Of a stretch of 50,777 nucleotides of DNA, positions 24,245-33,184 are shown piece after piece (position 1 is the first letter of the stretch; every line of letters begins with the position of its first letter). The DNA is from DATJMJ01 sp035503915 (GTDB taxonomy: Bacteria; Actinomycetota; Acidimicrobiia; Acidimicrobiales; Palsa-688). Where the stretch lies: the NCBI GenBank assembly GCA_035503915.1, contig DATJSU010000056.1, positions 1-50,777 of the forward strand. The letters are read 5' to 3'. A model generated the notes under the pieces. The model was not told where the DNA came from. It did not search any database and saw only the letters and a program-made list of their open reading frames with translations. The position numbers and the translations under genes were made by a program.

Positions 24245-24301
24245 TTGGTTTTCCCTCACAACCGCTATAAGAGTTTACAAAGCCACGTTGTGAGGTTGTA
24301 A
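24245..24301 (+). promoter_or_regulatory. Putative promoter/operator of the DUF1800-DUF1501 operon
   Basis: A perfect 9-bp inverted repeat, CCTCACAAC (24254-24262) and GTTGTGAGG (24287-24295), is interlocked with a second one, TTACAA (24275-24280) and TTGTAA (24296-24301). A TATAAG -10-like box (24266-24271) sits between the first arms, and TTGGTT (24245-24250) could serve as a -35 with short spacing. The ATG follows at 24303. Confidence 0.45.
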
Positions 24302-24302
24302 G

Positions 24303-25634
24303 ATGTCCGGGGTGGGCACCAACCCGGCACTGGTAGCACATCTGTACCGTCGGGCCGGGTTCGGAGCGACCCCGGGCGAGCTGCAGGCTCTCTCGGACAA
24401 GAGCTGGGACGAGCTCGTGGGTGAGCTCATCGCCGGTTTGAGCGCGCCTGACCCGGCCGGCGACGCGGTGACGCTGCCGCACCTCACCAGCATCCCCGAG
24501 TCCAATGTCCCGGGGTACCAGTTAAACGGCTGGGTGGAGTACGCCAACCTCATCAGCTGGTGGCTCGCCCGCATGGTCGTCACCTCCACACCGCTGCGGG
24601 AGAAGCTGACGTGGCTCCTCCACTGCCAGTTCCCGACCTCTTACCAGAAGGTCGGCTGGGCGTACATGATGTACGCCCAGAACCAGATCTTCCGCAGCCT
24701 CGGGCCCGGGAGCTTCGAGACGCTCGTGCAGGCGGTGGCCAAAGACCCCGCGATGCTGATCTGGCTGGACACCGACACGTCCCACAAGGACGCGCCCAAC
24801 CAGAACTTCCCCCGCGAGCTCATGGAGCGCTTCACCATGGGTGTCGGCAACTACACCCAGGAAGACGTCATCCAGGCGGCTCGCTGCTTTACCGGTTGGG
24901 AGCTCGACAACACGAGCGGGGAGTTTTTCTTCAACCCCTACGACAACGACGACGGGGTGAAGGTGTTCCTCGGCCGGGCCGGGCGCCTGACCGGTGAGGA
25001 CGTCATCAACATCGTCACCCACGAGCCGGCTTCTCACCGTTGGGTCATCTCCCGGATCTGGTCCTGGATCGGGTACCCCGTCCTGCCCAACGACCCCCTC
25101 GTCCAAGACTTCGTCCACGGCTATGCCAAGGACCTCAACATGACCAACCTCCTCGAGGCGATGTTCCACCACCCGGCGTTCGTCTCGGCCGCTGCCATGG
25201 AGGGCCTTGTCAAGCAGCCGATCGAGTTCCTTGTCGGAGCGTTGAGGACGCTCGGGCTGACGACCGCTCCCTTTGACTCCGGCGATGTCCAGGGGATGCT
25301 GGGGAACATCGGCCAGATCCCCTTCACGCCTCCCTCGGTCGGGGGCTGGGGCTCCAACGAGTACTGGCTCTCCACGGGTGCGTCCGCCGGCTACATCCAG
25401 CTGGCATCGGCCATCGCGGGGGTCGCGGACTTGACGGCCATAGAGGACAACGATGGCCACCCCGCAGCGCAGGTGAGCGCCGTGCTGTCGCTCGTCGGTT
25501 TCTCCCGGATCTCCGCTCGTACGCGGGCGGCACTCACGTCGCTCGGGCTTTCGATGCGGGACAGCACCGGCTCCTGGCCCGCTCAGCAGCTGGTGACCCT
25601 GGCACTGGTATCGCCCGAGTTCGCCCTCAACTGA
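24303..25634 (+). CDS. DUF1800 family protein
   Basis: A 443-aa protein with the DUF1800 hallmarks AHLYRRAGFGATPGELQAL, TWLLHCQFPTS (usually HFVS/T), NQNFPRELMERFTMGVGNY and EDVIQAARCFTGW, KQPIEFLVGALR and PPSVGGWGSNEYWL. The biochemical function of the family is not established; it nearly always occurs with DUF1501, as here. No signal peptide is seen, so export might depend on the Tat-bearing partner. It is 34 bp upstream of the DUF1501 gene. Confidence 0.9.
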   Translation: MSGVGTNPALVAHLYRRAGFGATPGELQALSDKSWDELVGELIAGLSAPDPAGDAVTLPHLTSIPESNVPGYQLNGWVEYANLISWWLARMVVTSTPLREKLTWLLHCQFPTSYQKVGWAYMMYAQNQIFRSLGPGSFETLVQAVAKDPAMLIWLDTDTSHKDAPNQNFPRELMERFTMGVGNYTQEDVIQAARCFTGWELDNTSGEFFFNPYDNDDGVKVFLGRAGRLTGEDVINIVTHEPASHRWVISRIWSWIGYPVLPNDPLVQDFVHGYAKDLNMTNLLEAMFHHPAFVSAAAMEGLVKQPIEFLVGALRTLGLTTAPFDSGDVQGMLGNIGQIPFTPPSVGGWGSNEYWLSTGASAGYIQLASAIAGVADLTAIEDNDGHPAAQVSAVLSLVGFSRISARTRAALTSLGLSMRDSTGSWPAQQLVTLALVSPEFALN

Positions 25635-25668
25635 CGCGCCACTCTTTGCAGGAACGATAGGAGGCTTG

Positions 25669-26904
25669 GTGACAATCGACCGGCGGCAGTTCTTGACCGG
25701 GGTGCTCGGAGGCGGCGCCGCAGCCGGGCTCGTGCGTTTTACGGGCCTCTCTTCTCTCCTCAACATGGCCGAGGCTTCGGCCGCGACGGTGCCCCGCAAC
25801 GGCCCCTTTGTCCTTTGCACCCTCTACGGCGGCAACGACGGGCTCAACACGGTGGTCCCCTACGAGAGCGCGATCTACCGCGACTGGCGCGGCGACTTGG
25901 CGGTCCCGGGGGACCAAGTGCTCCCCCTCGGGCACGACGGGGACGAGCACCTCGGCTTCCATCCCTCCCTGCCCGGGCTCTACAGCCTCTGGAAGGCCGG
26001 CAAGGTAGCAATCATCCAAGGCGTCGAGTACCCGCACCCAAACTTCAGCCACTTCGCATCGCAGGCGATCTGGCAAACTGGCCAGCTCTCGGGCGACCCG
26101 GGGACTGGTTGGCTCGGCCGCTGGCTCGACGTCACGGGCACCGACCCGATGCGTGCCCTGTCGGTTGGCCCGACGCTCCCGATGGCCCTCGTCGGGGCGA
26201 AGCAGCGCGCGGGTTCCGTGGTCGACTCGACTTCAGCGGGCGCCCAGGTGCCTGGCCCGAGCTCTCAGTTCACGGGCGCCTACCGCCAAATGATGTCAAC
26301 TTTCCCAGGCGAGCCTGCGCTCCAAGCGGCGCAAGCCAGTTGCGGCGCAGCCTTCCTCCAGATCGGGGACGAGGCGGCGGCCGCGCTCAACAAGGAGCAC
26401 CCGCCCGAGGGCAGCGAGAACGACCAGGACATCGGCAACCAGTTGGCGATCGTCGCGGAGCTGATCAGTTACGGGCTCCCCACGAGCGTCTATAGCGTGA
26501 GCTGGTCAAGTTTCGACACTCATTCCGACCAAGCGAACACTCAGCCCGGCCTGTTGTCTGCCCTCGACGGGGCCGTCAGCAGTTTCATGAGCGTGTTCCC
26601 AACGCCGCTCCCGGGAAAGAGCCCGGTCATCATGATCTATAGCGAGTTCGGGCGGACCACACGGGCCAACGCCAGCGGAGGCACCGACCACTCTTCGGCG
26701 AGCGTCGTGATAGCTGTCGGGCCGTCCGTAAAAGGCGGGTTTTATGGCGCTATGCCGAGCTTCACGCGCCTCGACCCATTTGGGAACCTGATCTACACGA
26801 CCGACTTCCGTAAGGTTTACGCGACGGTCCTCGAGCGCTGCCTCGCCATGGAGACGCCGGCTTCAGTGCTCGGCAGCTCTTGGCGCCCGCTCGAGTTCTT
26901 GTAA
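25669..26904 (+). CDS. DUF1501 family protein with Tat signal
   Basis: A 411-aa protein of the alkaline-phosphatase-like DUF1501 family. The N-terminus IDRRQFLTGVLGGGAAAGL has the twin-arginine and hydrophobic stretch of a Tat signal. Family blocks are FVLCTLYGGNDGLNTVVPY, HPNFSHFASQAIWQTG, SWSSFDTHSDQANTQPGLL, IYSEFGRTTRANASGGTDHS and TDFRKVYATVLERCL. GTG 25669 is preferred over TTG 25666 because AGGAGG ends at 25664. It is expected to be folded and exported by Tat with its DUF1800 partner; the function is unknown. Confidence 0.9.
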   Translation: MTIDRRQFLTGVLGGGAAAGLVRFTGLSSLLNMAEASAATVPRNGPFVLCTLYGGNDGLNTVVPYESAIYRDWRGDLAVPGDQVLPLGHDGDEHLGFHPSLPGLYSLWKAGKVAIIQGVEYPHPNFSHFASQAIWQTGQLSGDPGTGWLGRWLDVTGTDPMRALSVGPTLPMALVGAKQRAGSVVDSTSAGAQVPGPSSQFTGAYRQMMSTFPGEPALQAAQASCGAAFLQIGDEAAAALNKEHPPEGSENDQDIGNQLAIVAELISYGLPTSVYSVSWSSFDTHSDQANTQPGLLSALDGAVSSFMSVFPTPLPGKSPVIMIYSEFGRTTRANASGGTDHSSASVVIAVGPSVKGGFYGAMPSFTRLDPFGNLIYTTDFRKVYATVLERCLAMETPASVLGSSWRPLEFL

Positions 26905-26943
26905 GGGGCCCCTCGGAGCAAGAGCCGCAAAGGGGCAGGGCGC

Positions 26944-28047
26944 CTAAGCTCCAACAGCATGGGCGCCGAGCGAGCTGGGTTGAGGCGTGGACCCACGGCA
27001 GACCAGCATTGGGTCGATTACCACTCTCGTCTGTTCGCGCTCGCCCTTTGTCAACTGGTCGACGAGGATTTGCACTGCAGCTTCGCCCACTCGCTGGAAA
27101 TCCTGGCGCACCGTCGTTAGCGGTGGGGTGAAATAGGCCGACTCGGGGATGTCGTCGAAGCCAACCACTGCAACATCGCCGGGCACCCTTCGCCCCCGCT
27201 CGTGCAAGGCCCGCAGGACGCCAAGTGCCATCTGGTCATTGGCAACGAAAATGCCGTGGGCGTCGGGGACCTGAGCCAGTACATGGCCAACCTGGTAACC
27301 GGAGCGAGCCGACCAGTCGCCTGACAGGGGCGGCGTGATCTCGGCGCCCGCTTCCTCCAACGCCTGGCGCCACCCAGCGACACGGCCCCGGGCTTCCAGC
27401 CATTCCCATGGCCCGGCCACGTGGTGGACCGTCTTGCAGCCTCCTGCGATCAGGTGCTGAGTCGCCGCTCGTGCGCCGGCGACCTGGTCGACGGTTACGA
27501 CGGAGGTGCCCGCCTCGGGGTCTCCTTCGACTGCCACTACGGGCGTGCCGATCGGAAGGTAAGTGAGAGCTTCCCGCGCAGAACTGAACGGCGCGATCAC
27601 GGCCAAGCCCTCCACCGATTGGCTCGTCAAACGGCGGACGGCTTCGCGCACCGAATAACTGTCGATCGAGTGGACCGCCACCACAGAGACGAAGTACCCG
27701 AGCCGCTGCGCCGCTTGCTGGATGCCAAGAAGTGTTGAAACAGGCCCGTAGAGGCTCGTGTCGAGCGCGACGACGCCGAGCGTCATCGACCGGCCGCTCG
27801 CCAGCGCCCGCGCTGCGCTGTTGGGGCGGTAGCCGAGCTGCTCGATGGCTGCCAGCACCCGGGCGCGCGTGAGCTCGCTCACGCTTGGGTGATCGTTGAG
27901 GACCCTCGAAACAGTCTGATGGGAAACGCCCGCCAGGCTCGCGACATTGGCGATCGAGGGGCGCAACCGCGTCCCCGGCCCCGCGGCCGACGAAGAGCGT
28001 TCAGGTTTGCCGCGCCCAGCCGGGGCGTTGCGGTTTAGGTTACTCAT
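26944..28047 (-). CDS. LacI-family transcriptional regulator of the arabinose locus
   Basis: A 367-aa repressor. After a 30-residue disordered N-terminus, the HTH and hinge helix lie at about 31-80 (SIANVASLAGVSHQTVSRVL, YRPNSAARALASGRS). The remainder is a periplasmic-binding-protein-like sensor (VEGLAVIAPFSSAREAL, DAHGIFVANDQMALGVLRAL, VAVVGFDDIPESAYFTPPLT). It is divergent from araB and shares a 65-bp region with an operator-like palindrome. L-arabinose or a downstream intermediate is the likely inducer, by inference from the neighbours. It is not related to AraC or to the GntR-type AraR of Bacillus. Confidence 0.9.
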   Translation of the reverse strand: MSNLNRNAPAGRGKPERSSSAAGPGTRLRPSIANVASLAGVSHQTVSRVLNDHPSVSELTRARVLAAIEQLGYRPNSAARALASGRSMTLGVVALDTSLYGPVSTLLGIQQAAQRLGYFVSVVAVHSIDSYSVREAVRRLTSQSVEGLAVIAPFSSAREALTYLPIGTPVVAVEGDPEAGTSVVTVDQVAGARAATQHLIAGGCKTVHHVAGPWEWLEARGRVAGWRQALEEAGAEITPPLSGDWSARSGYQVGHVLAQVPDAHGIFVANDQMALGVLRALHERGRRVPGDVAVVGFDDIPESAYFTPPLTTVRQDFQRVGEAAVQILVDQLTKGEREQTRVVIDPMLVCRGSTPQPSSLGAHAVGA

Positions 28048-28059
28048 ACGGTTCGTGGC

Positions 28060-28085
28060 GGCGCCAACACACGTACTGGCGCCAA
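28060..28085. repeat. Direct repeat GGCGCCAA in the lacI-araB intergenic region
   Basis: Two copies of GGCGCCAA, at 28060-28067 and 28078-28085, are 18 bp apart in the divergent promoter. GGCGCC is itself a palindrome. They may bind an activator or form part of the LacI promoter. No clear -10/-35 pair was identified. Confidence 0.35.
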
Positions 28086-28089
28086 AGCC

Positions 28090-28105
28090 ATGAGAGCGCT
28101 AACAT
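28090..28105. promoter_or_regulatory. LacI-type operator upstream of araB
   Basis: ATGAGAGCGCTAACAT matches the palindrome ATGTTAGCGCTAACAT at 14 of 16 positions, with the central CG step typical of LacI-family sites. It ends 7 bp before the GTG of araB, so repressor would cover the transcription start region. Related copies lie at 32993 and 36240; the reverse complement of this site differs from the 36240 site at one base. Confidence 0.7.
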
Positions 28106-28112
28106 TGCTGCC

Positions 28113-29777
28113 GTGGCGTACGGGATAGGGGTCGATTTCGGCACGGCGTCCGCCCGTACCCTGCTGCTCGACCTCGTCTCCGGCCAGGAGCGTGCTGTCT
28201 GTGAGCTCGCTTATCCCCATGGCGTCATCGACGATATGGTACCTGAGACGGGTCAACGCCTCCCACTTGACTGGGCGCTTCACGACCCCGACGATTACCT
28301 GACGGTGCTGGAAAAAGGTATCTCCACCGTCCTTTCGGAAGTGCCTGGTGCCGCCCGGGAAGTGATCGGTATCGGCCTCGACGCCACGTGCTGCACGGTC
28401 CTGCCGGCCACGACGGACGGCGAGCCGCTCTGCCGCCATGAGCGCTGGCGCCCCAGGCCGCATTCGTGGGTGAAATTGTGGAAGCACCACGCAGCTCAGC
28501 CCGTTGCCACCAGGCTCAACGAAGTCGCGCTCGAGCGCAAGGAGCCATTTCTCGCGCGTTACGGCGGTCGGATCTCCTCGGAGTGGTACTTCCCCAAACT
28601 GATCGAGATCTGGCTGGACGACCGCGAGCTTTACGATGCCACCGACAGTTTCGTGGAAGTCGCCGACTGGGTGGTCTGGCAGCTGTCTGGCAACGAGCGC
28701 CGCTCTGCCTGCCCCGCAGCGTACAAAGCGTTGTGGTCCCCCGACGTAGGCTTGCCGAGCAGAGAGTACTTCGAGGCGGCGTACCCGGGCTTTGCGGATC
28801 CATGGGCGAAGTTGGGCAAGGACTTTCACGCGCTCGGCACGAGCGCTGGGCCCCTCACCCCCGAGTGGGCGAGCCGTCTCGGTCTCGCGCCGGGCGTGGC
28901 AGTTGCTGTCGGAAATGTCGATTCTTTTGTTTCCTTCCCCGGGGTCGGGGCGGAAAACCCGGGGAAGTTCGTCATGGTGATTGGGACTTCCATTTGCGAC
29001 ATGGTTGTCAACTCGAACGAGATCCTTTTGACCGGGGTCACAGGTGTGGCAAAAGACGGCATACTGCCGGGCCTCTACGGTTACGAGGCTGGCCAGCCGG
29101 CGGTTGGCGACATGCTCGGGTGGTTCGCCGAAAAGATCCTGCAAGGCTCGCCTGACAAAGTGCTCCCTTCCCTCGAGCGGGAGGCATCGCGCCTCCTCCC
29201 GGGGGAGACCGGCCTCCTCGCTCTTGACTGGTGGAACGGCAACAGGAGCATCCTCGCCGATGCGGACCTCTCGGGCGTGGTCGCAGGTTTTACTCTCCAG
29301 ACGACGCAAGTGGAGCTCTACCGGGCGCTGCTCGAATCGATCGCCTACAGCACAAAGGCTATTCTCGACAATTTCGCAAGCGTGGGGCTCAACGTGGACG
29401 AGGTCGTCGCTTGTGGCGGGATCGCCGAGAAGAGCCCGTTCATAATGCAGCTGATCTCCGATGTTTCAGGTTTGCCGGTGACCGTGCCGGCATCTTCCCA
29501 AGTGCCCGCAAGGGGATCGGCGCTTTTCGGCGCGGTCGCAGCGGGCGCGGGACGAGGGGGGTTCGGCGACATAGCCAAGGCAGCCAGGGCATTGCGCCCA
29601 GAGGTGGCACGGCGCTATTCGCCGGACGCAGATGTGGCACCTGTCTATGCGGCCATTTACAAGATCTGGAAGGACCTCCACAACATGTTCGGGCGTGACG
29701 AGGCTGGTTGGCTCCACGAGCTCAAGCACCAAAAGCGCCTTGCCGAGGCCCGCCAAGACCACGCCGCAGCTAACTAG
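28113..29777 (+). CDS. araB: L-ribulokinase
   Basis: A 554-aa FGGY-family kinase that phosphorylates L-ribulose to L-ribulose 5-phosphate. Family features: the phosphate loop GIGVDFGTASARTLLLDL, IGIGLDATCCTVLPA, WYFPKLIEIW, VEVADWVVWQLSG, AVGNVDSFVSFPGVG and the C-terminal VVACGGIAEKSPFIMQLISD; this matches AraB rather than xylulokinase. The GTG start has no Shine-Dalgarno and an operator lies just before it, consistent with a leaderless or very short leader. First gene of the araBAD-dehydrogenase operon. Confidence 0.92.
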   Translation: MAYGIGVDFGTASARTLLLDLVSGQERAVCELAYPHGVIDDMVPETGQRLPLDWALHDPDDYLTVLEKGISTVLSEVPGAAREVIGIGLDATCCTVLPATTDGEPLCRHERWRPRPHSWVKLWKHHAAQPVATRLNEVALERKEPFLARYGGRISSEWYFPKLIEIWLDDRELYDATDSFVEVADWVVWQLSGNERRSACPAAYKALWSPDVGLPSREYFEAAYPGFADPWAKLGKDFHALGTSAGPLTPEWASRLGLAPGVAVAVGNVDSFVSFPGVGAENPGKFVMVIGTSICDMVVNSNEILLTGVTGVAKDGILPGLYGYEAGQPAVGDMLGWFAEKILQGSPDKVLPSLEREASRLLPGETGLLALDWWNGNRSILADADLSGVVAGFTLQTTQVELYRALLESIAYSTKAILDNFASVGLNVDEVVACGGIAEKSPFIMQLISDVSGLPVTVPASSQVPARGSALFGAVAAGAGRGGFGDIAKAARALRPEVARRYSPDADVAPVYAAIYKIWKDLHNMFGRDEAGWLHELKHQKRLAEARQDHAAAN

Positions 29778-29797
29778 TTGTAACCAAGGGAGGAAAA

Positions 29798-31198
29798 TTG
29801 ACCGCGCGCCAGCGCCCAAAGATAGGCCTGCTTGGGATAATGCAGGAGCTCTACGACGACATGATCCCAGGCATCACCGACCATCAAGCCGCCTATGCCA
29901 GGGAGCTCGCAGCTTCACTGGCGGGGGAAGCGGACGTCGTGTTCCTTCGGCCCGCACGCAACCGTAGCGACGTAGAGGCCGTCACCCGGGACCTCAACGC
30001 CGAGGGGGTCGACGGGATAATGATCGTCATGCTCACCTACGGCCCGGCGATGCGGACCGTTCGTGCTCTCCTCGAGAACCCCCTTCCCGTGCTGCTCGCG
30101 AACGTGCAACCCGAGGGTGCCGTCACCGAGCACTGGGACATGGCCGACCTCACTTACAACCAAGGGATCCATGGCTCCCAGGACCAGTCCAACATCATGT
30201 TGCGCTCTGGCGTCTCTTACTCGATCATCACCGACGACTGGCGCTCAGCCTCTTTCCGCCGCTCTTTTGCTTCCTGGGCGCGCGCCGCGATGACCGTCAC
30301 GGAACTGAAGCGTGCCAGGATCGCCCTCTTTGGCTACCCCATGAACGGGATGGGCGACATCCTCTACGACCCCCCAGCGATGATGCGGCGGGTTGGTCCC
30401 CAGGTAATAAACGAGAACCTCGGCGAGCTGTACCTGAAGATGCAGGACGTGAGCGACTCCGAGGTGAGCGCGCTCATCGCTCTGCACCACCAGCGCTTCA
30501 AGGTGCACGAGGACCTCCCAGCCGAAAACCACGCTTACGCGGCCCGCATGGAGATTGCCATCCGCTCCATGCTCGAGGCGGGCAATTATGCTGGCTTTTC
30601 CGCTCACTTCGAACCTGTGGGCAAGGACGGGCGTTTCAAGCAGCTCCCTCTCTTGGCGGCCTCCGACCTCATGGCGGACGGCTACGGCTACGGAGCCGAA
30701 GGTGACACCAACAATGCTGCGCTCGTCTATGCTGGCCACCTCCTCATCGGTGACGCCCATTTTTCGGAAATGTACGCGATGGACTTCGGGATGGGCTCGA
30801 TCTTCATCAGCCATATGGGGGAAGGTAACTGGAAAGTCGCCCGCAAGGACCGCCCGGTCCACCTGATCGACCGCCCGCTCGGTATCGGGGGGCTCGGCAA
30901 CCCGCCAACGGCTGTGTTCTCGGCCCAGCCCGGCCCAGCGACGACCGCTTCGCTTGTACCACTGGAAGGCGAGGAGTTCCGCTTGCTCGCCGGGTTGGGA
31001 GAGGTGCTTGACACGCCCGAGCTACCCAAGGTCGAGATGCCCTACTTCCATTTCCGCCCGAACAGTGGCCTTCGTGACTTCATGAACGAGTGGCTCCGCA
31101 ACGGCGGCACACACCACTTCTGCACAAACTTGGGGGACCATGTCGAGCGTTGGAGGTACTTGGCCGAACTGTTGGACGTCGATTTCGTCGAGCTCTAA
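29798..31198 (+). CDS. araA: L-arabinose isomerase
   Basis: A 466-aa isomerase converting L-arabinose to L-ribulose. It aligns by eye with the C-terminal active-site blocks of E. coli AraA: GYGYGAEGDTNNAAL (E306 equivalent), FSEMYAMDFGMG (E333), FISHMGEGN (H350) and GGTHHFCTN (H450), which coordinate Mn2+. The N-terminal half is more divergent and shorter than the 500-residue enterobacterial enzyme, so a related sugar such as D-galactose or fucose remains possible. Start is TTG 29798, supported by GGGAGG at 29788-29793. Confidence 0.87.
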   Translation: MTARQRPKIGLLGIMQELYDDMIPGITDHQAAYARELAASLAGEADVVFLRPARNRSDVEAVTRDLNAEGVDGIMIVMLTYGPAMRTVRALLENPLPVLLANVQPEGAVTEHWDMADLTYNQGIHGSQDQSNIMLRSGVSYSIITDDWRSASFRRSFASWARAAMTVTELKRARIALFGYPMNGMGDILYDPPAMMRRVGPQVINENLGELYLKMQDVSDSEVSALIALHHQRFKVHEDLPAENHAYAARMEIAIRSMLEAGNYAGFSAHFEPVGKDGRFKQLPLLAASDLMADGYGYGAEGDTNNAALVYAGHLLIGDAHFSEMYAMDFGMGSIFISHMGEGNWKVARKDRPVHLIDRPLGIGGLGNPPTAVFSAQPGPATTASLVPLEGEEFRLLAGLGEVLDTPELPKVEMPYFHFRPNSGLRDFMNEWLRNGGTHHFCTNLGDHVERWRYLAELLDVDFVEL

Positions 31199-31215
31199 GG
31201 AGCCGCTTGGCTCCT
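31198..31215 (+). repeat. Intercistronic hairpin between araA and araD
   Basis: AGGAGCC, GCTT, GGCTCCT: a perfect 7-bp stem with a 4-nt loop, beginning at the last base of the araA stop codon. No T-run follows, so it is more likely an mRNA-stability or processing element than a terminator. araD follows with its own AAGGAGG ribosome binding site. Confidence 0.55.
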
Positions 31216-31270
31216 CGGGCCCGACCGTGCTGCCGCAAGGCCTGGATGGCGCGGCGCTAAGGAGGGCGAC

Positions 31271-31960
31271 GTGCTCGAGGAGCTAAAAGAGGCCGTTCTT
31301 GAAGCCAACCTCGGGCTTCCTCGTGCCGGCTTGGTGCGCCTCACCTGGGGTAACGTTTCCGGGCGCGACCCAGCTACAGGCCTTGTCGTCATAAAGCCTT
31401 CGGGAATGCCCTACAGTTCGATGAGCGCGCAAGACATGGTGGTGGTTGACGGGGACGGCAAGGTAGTGGAGGGCGCTCGGCGGCCTTCGACCGACACCCC
31501 CACGCACATAGTGCTCTACAAGGGCTTACCCGGCATCGGGGGGGTCGTGCACACGCACTCCAAGTGGGCGACCGCCTGGGCGCAAGCAGGTAAGGAGATC
31601 CCATTGTTCGGCACGACCCACGCCGATTTTTGCCCAGGGCCAGTCCCTCTGACGCGCCAGCTCACACCAGAAGAAGTAAGTACCGCCTACGAAAGAGAGA
31701 CCGGTACCGTTGTGCTGGAGGCCGTGGCAGGGCGCAGCCCTGATGAAGTCCCTGCCGTGCTCGTCCGAGGGCACGGCCCGTTTTGTTGGGGGACGAGCGC
31801 CGCAAAAGCGGTCGAGGAAGCCGAGATCCTCGAAGCTGTGGCGGAGATCGCCTGGCTCACCGTAGGTTTGGGGCCAAGTGCCCGTCCCTTACCTGAACAC
31901 CTGATAGAACGCCACTTCACCAGGAAGCATGGCCCCGGTGCCTACTACGGGCAGAGTTAG
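31271..31960 (+). CDS. araD: L-ribulose-5-phosphate 4-epimerase
   Basis: A 229-aa class II aldolase-fold epimerase that converts L-ribulose 5-phosphate to D-xylulose 5-phosphate. Visible motifs: LTWGNVSGRD, VIKPSGMPYSSM, zinc ligands in VVHTHSKWATAW and VRGHGPFCWG, and the C-terminal ERHFTRKHGPGAYYGQ with the catalytic Tyr region typical of AraD. Start is GTG 31271, with AAGGAGG at 31259-31265. Together with araB and araA it completes the bacterial L-arabinose pathway. Confidence 0.93.
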   Translation: MLEELKEAVLEANLGLPRAGLVRLTWGNVSGRDPATGLVVIKPSGMPYSSMSAQDMVVVDGDGKVVEGARRPSTDTPTHIVLYKGLPGIGGVVHTHSKWATAWAQAGKEIPLFGTTHADFCPGPVPLTRQLTPEEVSTAYERETGTVVLEAVAGRSPDEVPAVLVRGHGPFCWGTSAAKAVEEAEILEAVAEIAWLTVGLGPSARPLPEHLIERHFTRKHGPGAYYGQS

Positions 31961-31963
31961 ACG

Positions 31964-32974
31964 ATGAAGGTCCTCAGGATCAAGCGCCCAGGTGAAGTCG
32001 AGCTTTACGACGAACCGCTCCCCGAAGTCGGGCCGGGGGAAAGCCTTGTTCGGGTGGGAGCTGTCGGCCTCTGCGGCTCGGACCTCCATTGGTTCGCCCA
32101 GGGCGGCATCGGCGATGCACATTTGAACCGCCCGTTAGTGCTTGGCCACGAGTTCGGTGGCACTGTCGAGGGAGGCCCCCTCGACGGCCGTCGCGTCGCG
32201 GTCGACCCAGCGATACCTTGCGGGGCCTGTCCAAGGTGCAAGGAAGGCAACATCAATTTGTGCCCCACCGTCCGCTTCGCCGGGCACGGCGCAACCGACG
32301 GAGGCCTTCGCGAGTACGTCGCGTGGCGGACGGAGCTCTTGAACCCTGTACCGGACGGCTTTACCGACACAACGGTCGCCCTCCTCGAGCCGCTCGGGGT
32401 GGCCTTGCACGCGTTCGACCTGGGTCACGTTCGTTTCGCCGGCACCGTAGCCATTGTCGGTTGCGGCCCGATCGGGCTGATGACGATCATGGTGGCGCGG
32501 GCCGCCGGCGTTTCACACATCACCGCGGTCGAGCCCTTGGCGCACCGCCGCGAGGCGGCCGCGCGCTGCGGCGCAGACGAGGTCCTCAGCCCCGAGCAGT
32601 TGGGAGGCGCCTCCGGTAATGATGACGTCGTTTTCGAGGTGGCAGGCACCGACGAAGCTGTCGCCGAGTCAATGGCGCTCGTCCGGCCAGGGGGGAGGGT
32701 CGTGCTGGTCGGGATACCTGACCAAGACGCGACAAGCTTCCCGGCGTCGGTGGCGAGGCGAAAAGGTTTGACGATCCTCATGTCGCGGAGGATGAAAGCG
32801 GCTTACCCGCGCGCCATCACCCTTGTCGCGCGCAACGCTATTGAGCTTGGCCCGCTCGCGACGCACTTTTTTACGCTCTCGGACGGCCCGAAAATTTTCG
32901 CGGTCGCTGCCCAGAGGGAGGGGTTGAAGACGGTCGTTTTCCCCAGCGCCAACTCGCTCGCAGGGCCGCCATGA
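31964..32974 (+). CDS. Zinc-dependent polyol/sugar dehydrogenase
   Basis: A 336-aa MDR enzyme of the sorbitol/threonine dehydrogenase group. Catalytic zinc ligands are in GLCGSDLHWF and LGHEFGG; the structural zinc has four Cys in CGACPRCKEGNINLC; the coenzyme loop is VAIVGCGPIGLMTIMVARAA. It starts 3 bp after the araD stop, so it is part of the operon. It could oxidise a pentitol such as L-arabinitol or ribitol to a ketose feeding the same pathway; this is inference from position, and specificity is not readable. Confidence 0.85.
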   Translation: MKVLRIKRPGEVELYDEPLPEVGPGESLVRVGAVGLCGSDLHWFAQGGIGDAHLNRPLVLGHEFGGTVEGGPLDGRRVAVDPAIPCGACPRCKEGNINLCPTVRFAGHGATDGGLREYVAWRTELLNPVPDGFTDTTVALLEPLGVALHAFDLGHVRFAGTVAIVGCGPIGLMTIMVARAAGVSHITAVEPLAHRREAAARCGADEVLSPEQLGGASGNDDVVFEVAGTDEAVAESMALVRPGGRVVLVGIPDQDATSFPASVARRKGLTILMSRRMKAAYPRAITLVARNAIELGPLATHFFTLSDGPKIFAVAAQREGLKTVVFPSANSLAGPP

Positions 32975-32992
32975 GTGCCTTGCTACCTGCGA

Positions 32993-33023
32993 ATGTGGGC
33001 GCTAACGTCGGGGGCTAATGTCG
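32993..33023. promoter_or_regulatory. LacI-type operator region before the sugar ABC importer
   Basis: ATGTGGGCGCTAACGT (32993-33008) matches ATGTTAGCGCTAACAT at 13 of 16 positions. The half-site recurs as a direct repeat: GCTAACGTCG (33001-33010) and GCTAATGTCG (33014-33023). It is 19 bp after the dehydrogenase stop and about 175 bp before the substrate-binding protein start, suggesting an independent promoter for the importer with a long 5' leader. Confidence 0.6.
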
Positions 33024-33184
33024 ACGAACGTGCGTGCTATAGACAGAGCAACCCCATCCGCTATCGTTCGACGCACACTACTGGAAGTCACTTCGAAGTC
33101 GCTGACCAGCCCAGTAGCCCGGATCAACAAAACAATCGCTGCCGTTGATGAGGGGGGCAGCCTTGGCGAAAGGTAAATGGATAT

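Noticed and set aside
24522..25820. 432-codon open frame on the minus strand opposite DUF1800
   Set aside because: Asp/Val/Arg-rich shadow frame of a clear DUF1800 gene.
28044..29309. 421-codon open frame on the minus strand opposite araB
   Set aside because: araB is an unambiguous kinase with conserved motifs; the opposite frame has no recognisable domain.
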